DNA of 64,000 nucleotides from Chinchilla lanigera (taxonomy: Eukaryota > Chordata > Mammalia > Rodentia > Chinchillidae): the NCBI RefSeq assembly GCF_000276665.1, contig NW_004955402.1, positions 4,260,003-4,324,002 of the forward strand, written 5' to 3'. How positions within the stretch are numbered: the first letter of the stretch is position 1; the number at the start of each line of letters is the position of its first letter. The notes under the pieces are model-generated. The model saw only the letters and a list, made by a program, of their open reading frames with translations. It had not been told where the DNA came from and ran no database searches. Below, in pieces: positions 1 to 13,307 of this stretch. A program made the position numbers and the translations under genes.

Positions 1-64
1 AGCTGTATCTTTAGTCTTCTGGTGTTTAATTCTCTGGCTTTTTTGGCTGTGGCAGATGAGTCGA

Positions 65-170
65 GTGTCTGAGCCTCTCTGTGCTTTAGTTTCTCCATCT
101 GTAAAATGGCAAGAGTAATTGCGCCTGCCTGGAAGGGATGTTAGTGATTAAATGAATTAATGCAAGAAGG
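65..170 (+). repeat. MIR fragment
   Basis: Contains the MIR 3' signature ctgtgctttagtttctcc followed by atctgtaaaatgg and an AATGA-rich tail. An ID SINE sits directly downstream. Confidence 0.75.
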
Positions 171-178
171 CGTTTTAG

Positions 179-252
179 GGCCGGGAATATACAAGTGCCT
201 GCCCAGCAAGCGCAAGGTCCTGAGTTCAATTCCCGGTACCAAAAAACAAAAG
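179..252 (+). mobile_element. ID-type SINE (5' truncated)
   Basis: tRNA-like segment gcaagcgcaaggtcctgag, then ttcaattcccggtacc and an A-rich tail. The first part of the element is degraded. Confidence 0.85.
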
Positions 253-1416
253 ATGTTTTAGTGCAGGCCCGGCACTGTGTGAACATCACTAGCAGTTTAG
301 ACAACCGCGTGGGGGAGCTTTATGCTGAACTGTATTCCTGGTTTGCATAATCCTTTGGGAATTCCGAGTCTGGGCTGGAATCGGTCAGACCCATCTCTTC
401 GATCAACAGTGACGGTGGTTGAGTTTCTCATCCTGTGGCAGTGTCAGCTTTTCCTCCCCGTCCTCACCTCTTCTCTGTTCTCAGCGTTGCCACCTCTGAT
501 TTTTCTAGAAAGGCCGTCTTGATAACTGGCTCCACCCTTGTTTCTCGCCCTCGCCCTTTCTGACCACTTCCTGTCCTATGGCGCGACTTCCTTCGCGTCT
601 CCGCAGGCACGCGGCCCTCCCGCGGGGTGCAGCCTTTTCACTCCGCATCCCCTGGCTGGGCTCCAAAGCTCTCACTTTGCAGGGAGCACCCATAGCCTGA
701 CTGACAGCACTGTCTTGTGTGATGTTTGGGGGTAAACTGAGTAGCCCAGCTGGCCCTGCCCCCGGGCTGGGGGTCATGACCTCAAGTCCAGTCACGTGGG
801 CTCCTCGTACATCTGTTCAGGGCTGAGGGCTGAGTCGGGGCACCGGGGCTGTTAGGTGCTAGGCCAGTCCTCCCTCCTCCCGGGGCCCTAAATCCGTGAA
901 AGCCCTGGTCCTCTGAGGCTGAAGTCTGGCGCAGCACTCTCTTCCTGGCGTGCCAGTGGGTGCTTGTCCTGTATGGGTACTGGCGAGCGGGGCGGAGGGT
1001 CTGCTTCACCCATGCTTGCAGGTCCTTAAGGACCCTGCATGGCTGTTGCCTCATGGAACGTTGAAAAGCAAACTACTTATGAAAATGGCTTCTCCCCAAA
1101 GAAGAACGAGAAAGGTCTCAGTCATTTCCTGACAGAACGTGGGGCCTGGGAACAGTGCCCCTGTCTGCCCACCCTCGCGCCTGCCCCATGTTAGCGTCTT
1201 TGGCAGACCTGTGCAGGTCCAACTGTCCCTGCTCGGACACCTTTCACCCGCCAGCTTGTCCCTTTCGTCTTGTACAGAAGGAAGGAGCTGTGTTGCCTAG
1301 ATCTGTCTGACTTAAAAACTGCATCGTGGATTGATTTCATGGCATCACAGCACTTCTAAAATTATTCTTTAACCGTAGTATTAATAAGCTGTTTTTTAGC
1401 CCATAAAGAATTTGTT

Positions 1417-1513
1417 GGGGCTGGGGATATAGCTCGGTGGCGTAAGCACTTGCCTTGCAAGCCTGAGGTCATAAGTTCGATTACTCGTACCAAAAAAAAG
1501 GAAAAAGATGGTA
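1417..1513 (+). mobile_element. ID-type SINE with target-site duplication
   Basis: Starts ggggctggggatatagctc, carries a tRNA-like box B (agttcgatta) and ends gtacc plus A-rich tail. The 12-base duplication aaagaatttgtt occurs at 1405-1416 and 1514-1525. Confidence 0.92.
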
Positions 1514-1539
1514 AAAGAATTTGTTAAAATATATTTTAG

Positions 1540-1620
1540 AAGTCGGGAGGCTGGTAGAGCCCACCCTGGGCAATTTAGTGACTTCAGGAGACTCTGTCTC
1601 AAAATTAAATAAAGAAATAA
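1540..1620 (+). mobile_element. 7SL-derived SINE fragment
   Basis: Ends with gactctgtctcaaaatta and an A/T-rich tail. The first half is too diverged for subfamily assignment. Confidence 0.5.
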
Positions 1621-3714
1621 ATTAGTTAAAAAGTCCAGGAAGTAGGTCAGTACAAAGTCTCTGGGTTTAATTCATATATATATATAATTTATATTAGGAG
1701 AAAAATGGGAAGTGTATGATACAGAAATCAAATTTGAGAATAAGTCTGTTTGAAATTAAGAATAGCGTGTTAATAAGTTTCCTAACAAATATGATTTGTG
1801 ATTGGAGCACTACAGCTGACCCAGAAAGCTTAATTGTAAGAAAAAAACTCCTAACACTTTGGATACAAAAATCAACTCAGACAACAGGAGAGAAACACGG
1901 AACTTAAACCTTAACTCCAGTTTTGGTCACCTTCCTCAGAAGGGTTTCGGTGAACAGGGCAGGCTGTAGGCTCCGAAGAGAGATGTGTGAAGCTAGTTCC
2001 GTGACTGTAGGTGATTCCTGTACTTACCTGACTTCTAAGGTACTAAGATGTGTCCAGCGCAGTGCAGGAAATCGTTGGTTTGCAAAATGAACAGGGAGGG
2101 GAGGAGCGCACAGCGGAGGTTCGGCGCAGGTCGTGAACTTTGGTTCTGTTGGAACACGCCTGTCAGGGCACTGTTTCAGCAGAAAACCTGGCGGTCGCTG
2201 GGTTCACTGCATTGTCCTGCTCGCTATCGTGAGGGTGAGGGTGAGGGTGGCAGTCGGTGCCCGGAGAACCCATGTGACCACGGGGAGCACAGAAAATGCC
2301 TCTGCTCGGCCCTTTGTTTTCTCCAGGCTGGGCCAGGCGCCCTTTTCCTGGTTAACGTGTCCCCAGCCTCGTGTGGGGGGAGGTGGGGACGGCGTAGGCA
2401 GAGTCCGGCTGGTTGGATAGCATTCTTGTCTAGGTGAGCACATATCTCCAAGGTTGATTCCGAGGTGGCGGAGGAGAGACACCGCCGTGAGCGGGCGCAG
2501 GGTTTAAACCAGCCACTTGGAGTTTGAGTCTCCTCCCTGGAGAAGTCTGGGCTGGACACCGGCAGGCAGGAGGACGCGGGTCCTGGTGCCAGACAGCCTC
2601 CCGGTTCAGCTCCTCGGGCGTGTATGGAAAGTGCTGTCTTTTCTCGCCCCATAAAGTATTTCCTGCATTTTCTTCCAGTTGCTCCGTGATTTCCCACCAG
2701 AATCTCAGCAGATTCTCTACAATGATGGTGTCAAAGAAGATGCTTCAATTTAGCCAGGCACTTTTAGTTCAGGTAGAATATTTAGAGATTGCACATCACA
2801 TGCTGTGCTGGTTACCACTGACCACGCTTTGATGTCTTCCAAACTTCAAAGCTGACAATTTCATCCACGTAGGGTGCTTTCCTTGTTCACTCTGGCCCAG
2901 GAGAAAGCCTTGTGCTGAGGGCGCCTCCTCCCCGACTCCTGTCTGGGTGTGAGTGTGTTCCCTGACTGTGGCTCTGGCTTCCTTTTTTTCTTTTTTTGTG
3001 TCTCTTGTCCAACTCATCTCTGACTTTTTCTTTCTTTCTTTTAAAAAACTTCCTGACTTTTTGTTTCCATTTTTATCACCTCTGCAAATGGCCACCTACT
3101 GTCACAGTCCGGCAGCCAGCTCCTGATGGCTTTCTGAGCAAGCTGTATCTTTCCTCCATCTGCCCCCACCCTGCAGTGAGACCAGGCCTGCTGAGACACT
3201 CTGTCCTCCCGGGTCCCTCCACCTCATGAGGGCCCAGCCCTACCCACCTGCCGTGGCCGTCGTCATCCTTCTGGATTCAGACATGGTGGGGGCCCGGCTC
3301 GCCACACAGTGCAGCGCAGATTCAGGATAACTGACTCATCATCATGAGGTGCCTGCTGCTGTCCTCCCCTCCTCTGTGCGGGATTCTCATTCCCTTGCCG
3401 AGGCGCCCTCCCAGCCTGCTGGGCACCGGGGTTCCCTTGCATGGCTTTCTCATCCCAGAAGCACCCCCCTCCCCGCTAAAATCCTCCCTGATCTTTTGTG
3501 CTTGGTCCACAGCTTACTGCTCCAGGACCACCTTGTTTTTGTGATTCAACTGCCTCACTTGTTGAATCTGTATTTTGTGATGAACTGGGGATCCCAGCCA
3601 CTCAGTTTGCTTGGGTCTTATGGGTGCTTGCCCAGAGTGCCAGTAACTAGGGTCAGAAAGAAGGGACACTTAAGATCCAAACTTCAGTTCTCAGCCTTTT
3701 GAGGGGGCAGTGGT

Positions 3715-3905
3715 GGGGATGTGGCCCGTGGCATTGCACATGCTTGGCGAGCCTTCTACCATTGAGCTGCATCTCCAGCTCCCTTTAAAAGATTGTTTAT
3801 TTGAGACAGGGCTTAGTCACTCACGCTGAACTCAAACTTGCAGTCCTCCTGCCTCAGCCTTCCAGGAGTTGGGATTAGAGCTGTGTATTCCCAAACCCAG
3901 CAGCC
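3715..3905 (-). mobile_element. Dimeric B1-ID SINE, old
   Basis: On the minus strand an old B1 (agacagggctt / cctcctgcctcagcctt in + orientation) is joined to an ID half (accattgagctgcatctcc). This is the B1-dID type arrangement known from several rodent families. It is diverged and no duplication was found. Confidence 0.7.
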
Positions 3906-4182
3906 AGCATTTCCTATGGCACAGATAACATCAGGACATGAGGTCGTGGCTCTGGGACCCGAGTCACTGACAGAAGAAGGGTGGTAACACTCACCGTCTC
4001 CTGCGGAGGAGAGAATGGGATGTGATCCCCTGTCACCTTGGGGAGATTGCAGTTCAGTGGGTCGGCAGGATCTAAATTGTTTCAAAACCTTACTCCATTT
4101 TGGTACCCAGAAGCCTCAGGGCTTGTCTAAGTGGTCTTCAAGCGCGCCTTTGGGAGTTTCCAGTTTAAATATTTGTTTCTAG

Positions 4183-4264
4183 GCTGGGAGTGTAGCTCAG
4201 TGGTATAACACCTGCCTGGCAAACATGAGGTCCTGAGTTCAATTCCTGGCACCCCCCAAAAAAA
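4183..4264 (+). mobile_element. ID-type SINE with target-site duplication
   Basis: gctgggagtgtagctcagtg to ttcaattcctggcacc plus A-tail. The 10-base duplication ttgtttctag is at 4173-4182 and 4265-4274. Confidence 0.9.
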
Positions 4265-4399
4265 TTGTTTCTAGAACTGTCCTTGCCACTGGCTTACTTT
4301 CTGTCCCTGTTGATGTGCCCTGGGTGGGGAAGCACCCTTTTCTCACCGCCAAGTCACTAGTCTGTCCTTGTGGCTTTTTCATCCGACTGTCTAACTTTG

Positions 4400-4523
4400 T
4401 GTTTTTGGTTTTTTGTTTTTTGTTGGTTTTTTTTGTTTTGGTTTTTCTCCGGCACTAGGAACCGAACTCATGACCTTGCGCTTGCCAGGCAGGCGCTTTG
4501 CTGCTGAGCTAAATCCCCAGCCC
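4400..4523 (-). mobile_element. ID-type SINE with target-site duplication
   Basis: Reverse-strand copy ending in ctaaatccccagcccc with a T/G-rich (reverse A-tail) start. The 13-base duplication ctgtctaactttg is at 4387-4399 and 4524-4536. Confidence 0.93.
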
Positions 4524-4714
4524 CTGTCTAACTTTGGTTAGAGTTTTGTTTCTCTTCTGTCTCCGAGTCCCCACAGCTCTGCCCCTGGCTCCAAGCATAC
4601 CTCTGTTCACTCTGTAAGTTTGGAGTGGGGAGAACTGCAGTTGTTTGTTCACATGTGACTCGCCTTTGGAGGTAGCTGCTGCTGTCTCTAAGGGTGTGAA
4701 CAGTTCGTTGGTTC

Positions 4715-4780
4715 GCGACATGGTCTCGCTGTTTCCTAGGCTGGTCTTGAACTCTTGAGCTTGTGTTCTTTCCTTTCATT
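4715..4780 (-). mobile_element. 7SL-type SINE fragment
   Basis: catggtctcgctgtttccta then ggctggtcttgaactcttga resembles the 3' part of a 7SL-derived SINE on the minus strand. Short and diverged. Confidence 0.45.
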
Positions 4781-7700
4781 CCTCGTGTCTGCTCATGTTT
4801 TCATCAGGCATGCACAGAAACCGTGACGTGACCCGGGCTGCTCTGGGTGGAGGGGGGGCGTTCACATGGAGGACTCTGTCCTCAGTTGCCTTCCAGACAG
4901 CAGGACCTCTCCTGACATTCTGGGTGGTCCAAGGAACCGAAAAGTCCACCAATAGGAATTTCCCTGAGCAAAAGATGCTCAAGGTAGGCGTTGAGGAGTC
5001 AAAGTCCCGGTGATGGAAGTTAACATCTGTATTTTGTTTACTTATATTCATGTTTATGTTCACAGTGAAACAAGCGGACCGAGTCACGGGACAGGGAGAG
5101 GTGGAAAGGTGCTCGGGAAGGCACATGCCATGGCCCTAGACTCACAGGACCTGCAGTTACCCCTCTTGTTCTTGGGAGCTGAGGCGCTCACCCCATTGTG
5201 CCTGCCACAGCCTGGTGCAGAGCTTGGCATATCCCAGATAAGGAGACTTCAAACCCGCATGCTGGAGGTGGGGTGATGTCACCCCACAGTTGTACGAGAC
5301 CCCTCCCTCTCAGTGGGGGCAGAGAAGTCACTGAGGGACAGTCAATCAGTGCTTTCCTGGCTCCCTGGGTGGTGTCAGGTGTGGCATTTTGCACTTAGTT
5401 GGTGCTTTATTGTGGAGCTTTTGTTTAATCGATTAGTTTTGGACTTGCACTGCTGACTTGGTTGCTCCCCAGGTTCCTTCTCAGGGTCCCTCATGTTTTA
5501 GGGTAGGATCTGGAGTTGCTAGCCTGGAGGCTTGATGGAGCGATTGAATTCTTCGTTCCTTGCAGGACTATTAAATGCCTCCTGTAGCCAGACATCACTC
5601 CATGCTGTGTCCCTCCTTTCCTGAGGCCTTTGCATGGGCCGCAGAAGCCACCAGAGCCTTTTGTCTGGCATCACCCAGACCACCGCTTTCTCCTGAGCCA
5701 GCCCGCCAGTCGGTGTCACCTGCACCCTGTTGAGTTGGGTGACGCCAGGCCTAGCTGCCCTAAGCCACTGTGGGCCCCTCACCGTCCCGCCTCTTGTTCT
5801 AAGGTCTGTCCCGCACTGGCTTCCCTGGTGTTCCTCGATGGTTTCATCACGTTTTGGTGTTATCTTCCTTTTAGGGCTACCCAAGCCAGGAGTGGCTGTG
5901 CCCCAGTAACCCGCCACGCTGCACACGCACACTGTACCACCCCTCCTGAACCCGTACTTGGGGAGACATCATGCTGACTGCCGCAGACTGAGCACAGGGG
6001 AATCTGGAGCTGGGTACCTCTGTCAGGGTGGGGTGGGTCCTACGGGAAGGGCCAGCCCCGATGTGGGTGTTGGGCCCGCCCATGTCTGACAGCTTCCAGA
6101 GAGCCCAGGAAGCTGTTGATATCCTAAGCTTCCCATGAGCATGTGCATTGCCACTGATCGCGTCATCCTCCCAGCCTCTGCCTTCTCATCTGCTAAGCAG
6201 GACTTGCAGGGTTCTCTGGGACCTGACCCAGCTCTGACCTTTTTCACTGCTAACGTCTCAGCTGTTCTGAAATGCTGTGGCCCCAGACTGCACTGTCCCG
6301 CTGCACTGGATCGATGCACTTTATCCCACCTTTCATTCTTCTTATTGCTTCTTAGCAGCACTTCATTGGGGAACAACTTGCTAACTTGCTCATCTCTCCT
6401 TGAGCGTAGACAGTTGGCCTTGAATTTCTAGGATCTAGCACCCTGCGGAGCTGATTCTGCAGATTCGTCGCACGGATGAGTATTCCAGCACAGACCCGGA
6501 GCAGGGGCAGAGAGCAGCCTGCGGGCATGATTTAGAGCTCCAGACAGATAGGCATTTGGGATTACAGAGGCACTGATGGGGAAGCGCAGGGATAATCTCC
6601 TGGAGAGGGCTGGGGGCCGGTGCAGGAGGCCCAGGGGACATCGGATGGTAACCCACATGGGACTTGGAGACAGCGAACAAAGAATAATCTGGGAAACCAA
6701 CTAGGCCAGAGGGTGACCCCCATTTTGGTACCAAGGTTTCAGGTCACATTCTAGACCAGAACGTACGTCAGATGCCATGTAGCAGCCGAGATAAAATCAG
6801 AAACTCCACACTCATGGTGGGGATCAAGTATAGGCAGAGAAGCTCCCACACGGCATCCAGTAACCAGGAGGCCTCAAGGGCCAGAGTAACTATCAATCTG
6901 GGTTTTGTCCACCAACGAATTCAATGCAAAGAAAAGCAATCACCTACTCTTTTGTAATTGAATTAATATTTACTAGTGATGAATATCCAGTTCATCCGTA
7001 GCTTAATCCAGATTGTACTCAGTAAAAGTTTATTTCTGGGTTTGGAGTTGCTGACTTCCAGGCACCTCAGGCTAGCAGTTCACTAACTCACAGAGACCCT
7101 GCATGTTGGTAGCATGTGAAGAATGTGCCACGCCCAGGCAATGGAGCCAAGCAAGGGTGAGAGATGTCCAAGCATCTCCCATGTGCACATCGGTCAGATT
7201 TGGAGCAGTTTCTGCCTCTGATGTCTTCAACCTCAGTACAGCTCCGTTACTGCTGTAAAGTAAGGTCCTAGTCCGTAGAGGGATTTTTTTTCTCATTCAA
7301 CCTTGTTTTAATGGGTCTCAAAATCCAGTGGCACATTGTTGGTCAAGTTGTTTCCATAAAAAGTACCGAGTATGAAAACTAACAACTTGAAACAGTCCTT
7401 AAGACAACATTCCCCTGTCCTGCTGAAGGTGTTGGGCTGTGTGGCCATCGTTGACCCATCTTTCATTCCCGTACTCATGGGATGCACAGCCCGAGGCCCT
7501 CCCACCCACGCCCAAGGGGTAGCGGGCGATGGGGTAACATTTGCTTATTCACCTGCTGGGCTGACTTTGTGACTCTGCCAGTTCCAGCAGCCTCTTCGTC
7601 CACTGTTTTGCTGACCCTCGCAGCAAGTGTCTGTCTCTTTGTCAGCAGTGAAGTGACCGAGAGAAGCTCCCGTACAAGTGGGCTCTCCAGGACCCTATGC

Positions 7701-9361
7701 ACAGGGCAGCAGTACCAGGTTTCCGGAGTTCAGGGCCATGCCCTGCTTGTCAGCAGAACGGGCGTCAGGCCAGCAATCTGGAGCCCTTCGCGAGTTCGCC
7801 TGTCATTCTTGCATAGGAGCTGCGCTACTCTTCCCGTTCCCATAGAAAGAGGAGTCTGATCAAATACTCCATTTCCAGGGCTTCAGCTTCGAGGGGTGAC
7901 TGTAGCGAACTCTGTTGGGTGGGACGTCACGCTTGGCATTTGTTGGCCTCTTCTTAGCTTTTGTTGCGTTGTTGTATTCTCATATAAAGTAGACATTTCT
8001 AAGGGAACTCTACCTGCCTGCCTTTAAAGGAGTGTGTTTAAGTGTGGGAACAGCTGTGCTCCCCCGGGCAGTCTGGGGCAGAACGCCCTCCCCTTCCTCA
8101 GAGCAGAACAAAGGCTTGCAGAATTTTTGTCACAGATGGATTCGTGTTGATAAAAATCACTTTAAACTGGATGAAAGAATGGTTTATGCTCTTTAGAAAC
8201 ATGAGCATAATATCTCCTGTGTCTTCAGCAGTTTCTAACTCCATTGGTTTAGTTTTAATTCTCATAGATGGACTGGATTAAAATGGGCCTCATTTCATAC
8301 TTCAGACGTTCCCTGAAAATTTGTGCTTATGGTGGTTTTCGGTAAATGAAATCGTTTTGGATTCCATATTAAAATAATATTTGAAAAAAATAATATTTGA
8401 AGGAATCAGCTAGGAGAGAAAATAAACACTCTCTGGCTACCATTGTTAGCTAACCTAAGCCTGTTACTGTGTACTATTTTTAGGGTCTTTTTGGGATTCG
8501 TAGTACCCCTGAAGAAGTTGGACCTACCGGAGGATCGGCTACTCCCCTACAATCTGACCACTAATGATCATGAAATCATAGTTTGTTTTAAAACAAGGGA
8601 GTTGCATGATACAAGTTGTTAACATCCTTTTATTACTAGACAGCTCCAAAGTAAGTCATCAGCAGTGTCCTTTAAGTTGATAGCACCACAGCTTCCTGCC
8701 GTGGGGGGTATCCAGCTGATTCTCTCAGGTCAGTACCATGCAGTTTTGCAGCTAGGTGCAGGACATTTTGGGGGGATCAAGCCTTTGCGACACAGGCTTC
8801 CGGCCACATTTATGCCCTGTACTTACCGGGTGGGGAGAATCTTATGCTTTCACAGACTGATTGCAGTGTAATGTGTATACCACAAATTCCTACCAATTTA
8901 GCTGTGTGGTTTCAGTAATTTTGGGGTGCATTTCAAGTGATTCACAGTCATCTCCATGAGCTGCCATAGGGCATTTCTAGGGCTTCACAGAGTGTTGTCT
9001 TGTTCCTGGGTGCTCAGTGCCTGGCCCCAGGGGCAGTCTTTGATCTGTCCTGCTGGGCTGTCCTTCTCCGGAAGGCCCTGTGCACTCATCCTGTAACATG
9101 AGGTCCCCTGTGTTCGGCATCTCTCACTTCATGTTCTCTCTCCTGGGCTCATACGTGTTGTATGACACATGTCAGTAGTTTGCTCCATTCTGTTCCCAAA
9201 TAGTATTCTATTATGCATGGACACCACTTGTTGTTTATCCAATTTTTTGGTTGAGGAACTTTTTGAGTGTTTCCAGTTTGGGCTTTTCAGAGTCATGTTG
9301 TAAACATGCATGTCTAGGTCTTTGTTTTTGCAGAAGTTTTATATCTCTTCAGTGAAATTCT

Positions 9362-9373
9362 TTTTTTTTTTTT

Positions 9374-9409
<36 letters not shown>

Positions 9410-9436
9410 GTTTTTTGGTTTTTTCTCCAGTACCGG
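9362..9436 (-). mobile_element. Tail-only ID insertion
   Basis: Contains only a long interrupted poly-T tract and about 25 bases of the ID 3' end (tctccagtaccgg), with no tRNA-like body. It is flanked by the duplication tcttcagtgaaattc at 9346-9360 and 9437-9451, so it is a genuine retroposition of an extremely 5'-truncated ID transcript. Confidence 0.88.
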
Positions 9437-9681
9437 TCTTCAGTGAAATTCTTAAAGGTAGCATATGGGTCTTGAGGTAAGTTTACGTTAAAATTTTTTA
9501 AAGAAACTCTTAGTCGAGAAGTTCTATTTTACATTCCCTGCAGCAGTGGAGGTTTCCCTACCTTCTTACCAATACTATACCCTGTTTTTATAGTGATAGA
9601 CGTTGTGTTAGGTTTGCCCTGCATTCTCGTCATATTAATTTGCATTTCCCTAATGATTAACGACATTGGTTTCATGGGCTT

Positions 9682-9796
9682 TGTTTTTTTTTTTTTTTTT
9701 TTTTGGTTTTGGTTTTTCTCTGGTACAGGGAACTGAACTCACAACCTTGCGTTTGCCAGGCAAGCGCTTTTGCTGCTGAGCTAAATCCCCAGCCCC
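9682..9796 (-). mobile_element. ID-type SINE with target-site duplication
   Basis: Complete ID on the minus strand, inserted in the old L1. The 16-base duplication ttggtttcatgggctt is at 9666-9681 and 9797-9812. Confidence 0.94.
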
Positions 9797-11503
9797 TTGG
9801 TTTCATGGGCTTATTAGCCATTCATCTATCTTTGATGAGATGTCTATTCAAATATGTTGGCCAACTTTTAATTGCATTCTTTGTATTCTTAGTATTAACT
9901 TGTGTTTTTGTATTTTCTGGATACAAACCTTTTATCAGAAATGCGATTTGATAGTATTTTCTCTGGGTCTGTAGTTTGTCTTAATTTTCTTAATGACATA
10001 TTTTGAAGCACCCTAGTTTTTATGTTTTTAAATGAAACCCAGTGTATCAATTGGGGTTCTTTGGTTTTTGCTTTTTGGTGTATTATTTCTTTTGGTCGTA
10101 TAACTAAGGATTGCTTGCCTAATCCAAGGTCGCAGAGATTTTCTCCTGTGTTTTTCCTAGAAGTTTTATGGTTTAGCTGTTACATGTAAGACTGTGATCT
10201 ACTCTGAGTTAACTTTTGTGCCTGGTAAAAAGGCACAAGTTTATTTTTTTATGTGAATAGGCAGTAGTCTCAGCAGTCTTTATTGAAAAGGCAAGAGTGC
10301 CTTAGTACCCCAAAATCAGTTGACCGTAAGTGTGCATATCTGTGGATGGAGAGTTGATCCAGCCCTTCTGTGGCTCTCATGTTTTCAGGATTTTCTTGTT
10401 ATAATTTGAGGAGATCCAGGTGTCTGTCACTTACACCTGCTGAGACCAGAACTGGAGCTTAGCCCAGCTGGAAGCTGTCATTCATTTTCTACAAGTTGAT
10501 GACATTTGTGACGGCATCACTGGCCGTGTGTTACCTTGTCTGCTTGATGTGTGGCTTGCCAAGCTTGGGATCCCCATGTAGCACTGGGTGAGGCTGTGTC
10601 TTCCACCAGTCTTACTTAAAGCTTGAACTATGTTTCATGTAGAAAAGTTTCCCAACTTGATGCTTGTTCTCACTTGACTTCCAGAGTCCTAGAATAGTTG
10701 TATTTGAAAACATTATCCACTCACATAGTTGATTTTGGAGAGGGAAGTTTGTAAAGTTCTTTGCCATAGTACACATAAGCTCCTCTGAAATATTTTAGTT
10801 GCTGTGGATACTTTGACTACCATGACCTCCACGGAGAACCACTTGCTGTCATTTGTTACGCCATTCACAGCCCACTTACTTGACAAATGCCCCTTGGCTG
10901 ATGTTCTCCATGCTAGTTAGTGACTGCTGGCGTCCATGGAAACAGGTAACAGATGCCTCTGCAAGATGGCATTGTTCCTGAGTAGAGGACCAGCTGATTT
11001 TAACACTCGCTGTATGTGTAACCCTGGCAGCAGTCTGACTAAGCTTAAGTGTGTGTCTCAGACTCAGACACCGCATTTGGGCCTTTATACTAAAGTACCC
11101 ATAAGTTAATTTCAGAGATGGTCCTAGTTACCACTTACACTTAACTAGGTTTTTCTACTTGAGCTGAATGCATTTGTAGCCTCAATCTGAATCATTGCCA
11201 GGTTGATCAAGTGAAGAGCTCAGTGGGAAGTTTGGTTCCTAAGCGAACATGGATGTCAGATTATAAGTGTCCTATGGGCTGCCCGGGATCCTGCCGGCAG
11301 CAGTTTGGAAGAGCCAGCACTCTGCAGTGAACACACCCCACCCTTACCCAGCTTCCTTCCGCAGGGCCACAGGCTGGGGGCCTCGGGAGGGGAGGTGTGG
11401 CAGGGGGAGGGAGGGGCAGTGTAGCACTTAAAAGGGGACCCTGGGGACTTTTGAGGAGTGTGGTTGAGATAGGCCATTTGATTTTTACTAGTTTATTTTA
11501 ACA

Positions 11504-11590
11504 GGGTTTTTTTTTGTGGTACTGGGAATCAAACTCGGGACCTTGTGCTTGCCAGGTAGGCGCTGTGCCACTGAGCTACATCCCCATCCC
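11504..11590 (-). mobile_element. ID-type SINE
   Basis: Minus-strand ID: gtggtactgggaatcaaact, then cttgccaggtaggcgctg, then gagctacatccccatccc. No clear duplication was found. Confidence 0.88.
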
Positions 11591-13307
11591 AAAAGAAAGT
11601 GTTTTAAAGAAGATGAAGGAAGATGCATACAGAAGCTGGATTATAGAGAAACACTGCTCATCAGAGCCCTCTGTGCATGCGGTCCGTCTGGGTTTCGGTT
11701 CTTTCATTACTAAAGTGTAGAAGTCAAGTGCATGTCCCTGCTTGTGTATCAGAAAAAGGTAATGCAGGGAAGGACTTAGAAAATCAATGGGAATTAATTT
11801 TTAATAACAGATTTCAGTGGGAGAGAGAGAGAGAGGCCCCGGGGCCCCCTGTCCTGCCCTTGCGCTGGACCTTGCCACCTGCCTTTGGCCTCAGTGATTG
11901 TCTTGGGAACTCTTCACCCTGCTCTTGTCACCTAGACCTGCCTCCTGCCCCCCAAAGCTGAAACTCCAGTCTGGAGGCCACCAGGGCACAGCTCATCCAT
12001 CATGAAAGTGGCCAGGAGACCCAGTGGCAGCTGGGTAGAACCAGTAGGTCAGTTGGAGAATTACTGTCTCACCATTGTAAGTCTTCCTACCATGAACAAG
12101 AATGATCTCTTCTTTCCTTTAGTTCTTTAGCTTCTCTCTAGAATCTTTGCATTTTTAATGATTGCTCTTGAGTTATTTTGCTAGGTTTTTTCTTGCCTAT
12201 TTTCTTTTGGACATAAAAGCCCAGACTGGGATTCTGGGTGTGAGCTTGGGCTGTGGGGATGCGCCCTGGTTGTTTCCTCCTTGGATGTGTCTTTCTTGTG
12301 GAGCACATAAGGGTTTTCTGTCTTAACAATAAGCCAAACACCTTGGTTTTCATGGAAGTACCGCAGTCCCTCTAAACGTAGTTACCAGGGGTCTCCAGAT
12401 GTAGGTGCAGAGTGGGAATCTGGAGCAAAGGAAAACCGGAGAACTTGTGAGCTCACACAGGAATCTGGTGATCTTCGCTGTGTGGCTGCCTTGGCCAGAC
12501 TCAGTGTTAGAGCTGGAAAAGCCCAAGAGAGATCCAGACCCTGAGCTCCAAGCAGCATCGCCTGGGGCGGCTGGTTACAACTGGACCTGCAGCTCCAGCC
12601 GAACCCACCAGGTCCACATCCACCTCACAGCAGGGTCTCGGGGGGCTCTGTGAAGACGAAGGTCCGGAAGCCTTGCTGTGCTCTCAGCTCTTTCCACTTT
12701 GTACTGTACAGACTTTTACCACAGTCAGCGTTTTCATGGATTCGAAGGTCATCTTCCTCCTCCTTTAATGAAACGGTTTTCCTTAACACAGTCGTAGGTC
12801 GGATTAACGTTTTCCAGAGCACTCGCCTCATGTTGTGATCAAAAGCCCCCCTCCACCCCATCTGCAGGAGATACTTTCCAAGAGCGCTGAAGCCCAGCTA
12901 GTTCTGCACCCTGTATGTGCTATGCTTTCTCCTGTGCATACAATATCCATGATAGGTTTAACTTCTAAATTAGGTACAGTAAGAGGTGAATAGTAAGTAA
13001 ATGGAACAAATATAACAATATAATATAATAAAAGCTATTTAAAACTTAAGAATTGATTATTTCTGAAATTTTAAATTTTTTGTACATTTTTATATTTATC
13101 TATTTTGTATATTTTAATATTTTTGTAAAGAAGTGGAACACGATTCATTGGAACCATGGAAAGCAAAGCCTCCAACTAGGGGGGCTGCTGTGTGCCGTCA
13201 CAGGGAACCCCTAACATCTTTTCTACCTTTGCCAAAGCTGAGCTGGCCTCGCAGGTATATTTGGGGGAGAGTGGAAGGGACAGCATTTACCTCTGCAAAA
13301 TTTTCTC

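Larger units (their letters stand above)
8890..10370 (-). mobile_element. L1 3' end (old), interrupted by two ID insertions
   Basis: The + strand reads as the antisense of an L1M-type 3' end: aatttgcatttccctaatga, ctggatacaaaccttttatc and cctaatccaaggtcgcagag are familiar antisense L1 phrases in the expected order. Two ID insertions (9362-9436 and 9682-9796) lie inside it and so are younger. No intact reading frame remains. Confidence 0.85.

Noticed and set aside
2229..2250. GGGTGA repeats as a telomere-like or G-quadruplex site
   Set aside because: Only three GGG runs with a fourth GG, too few for a confident G-quadruplex, and the unit is not the telomere hexamer.
2048..2697. Overlapping 129- and 157-residue open frames on both strands
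   Set aside because: GC-rich low-complexity region with no conserved motif, no splice context and no support on either strand.
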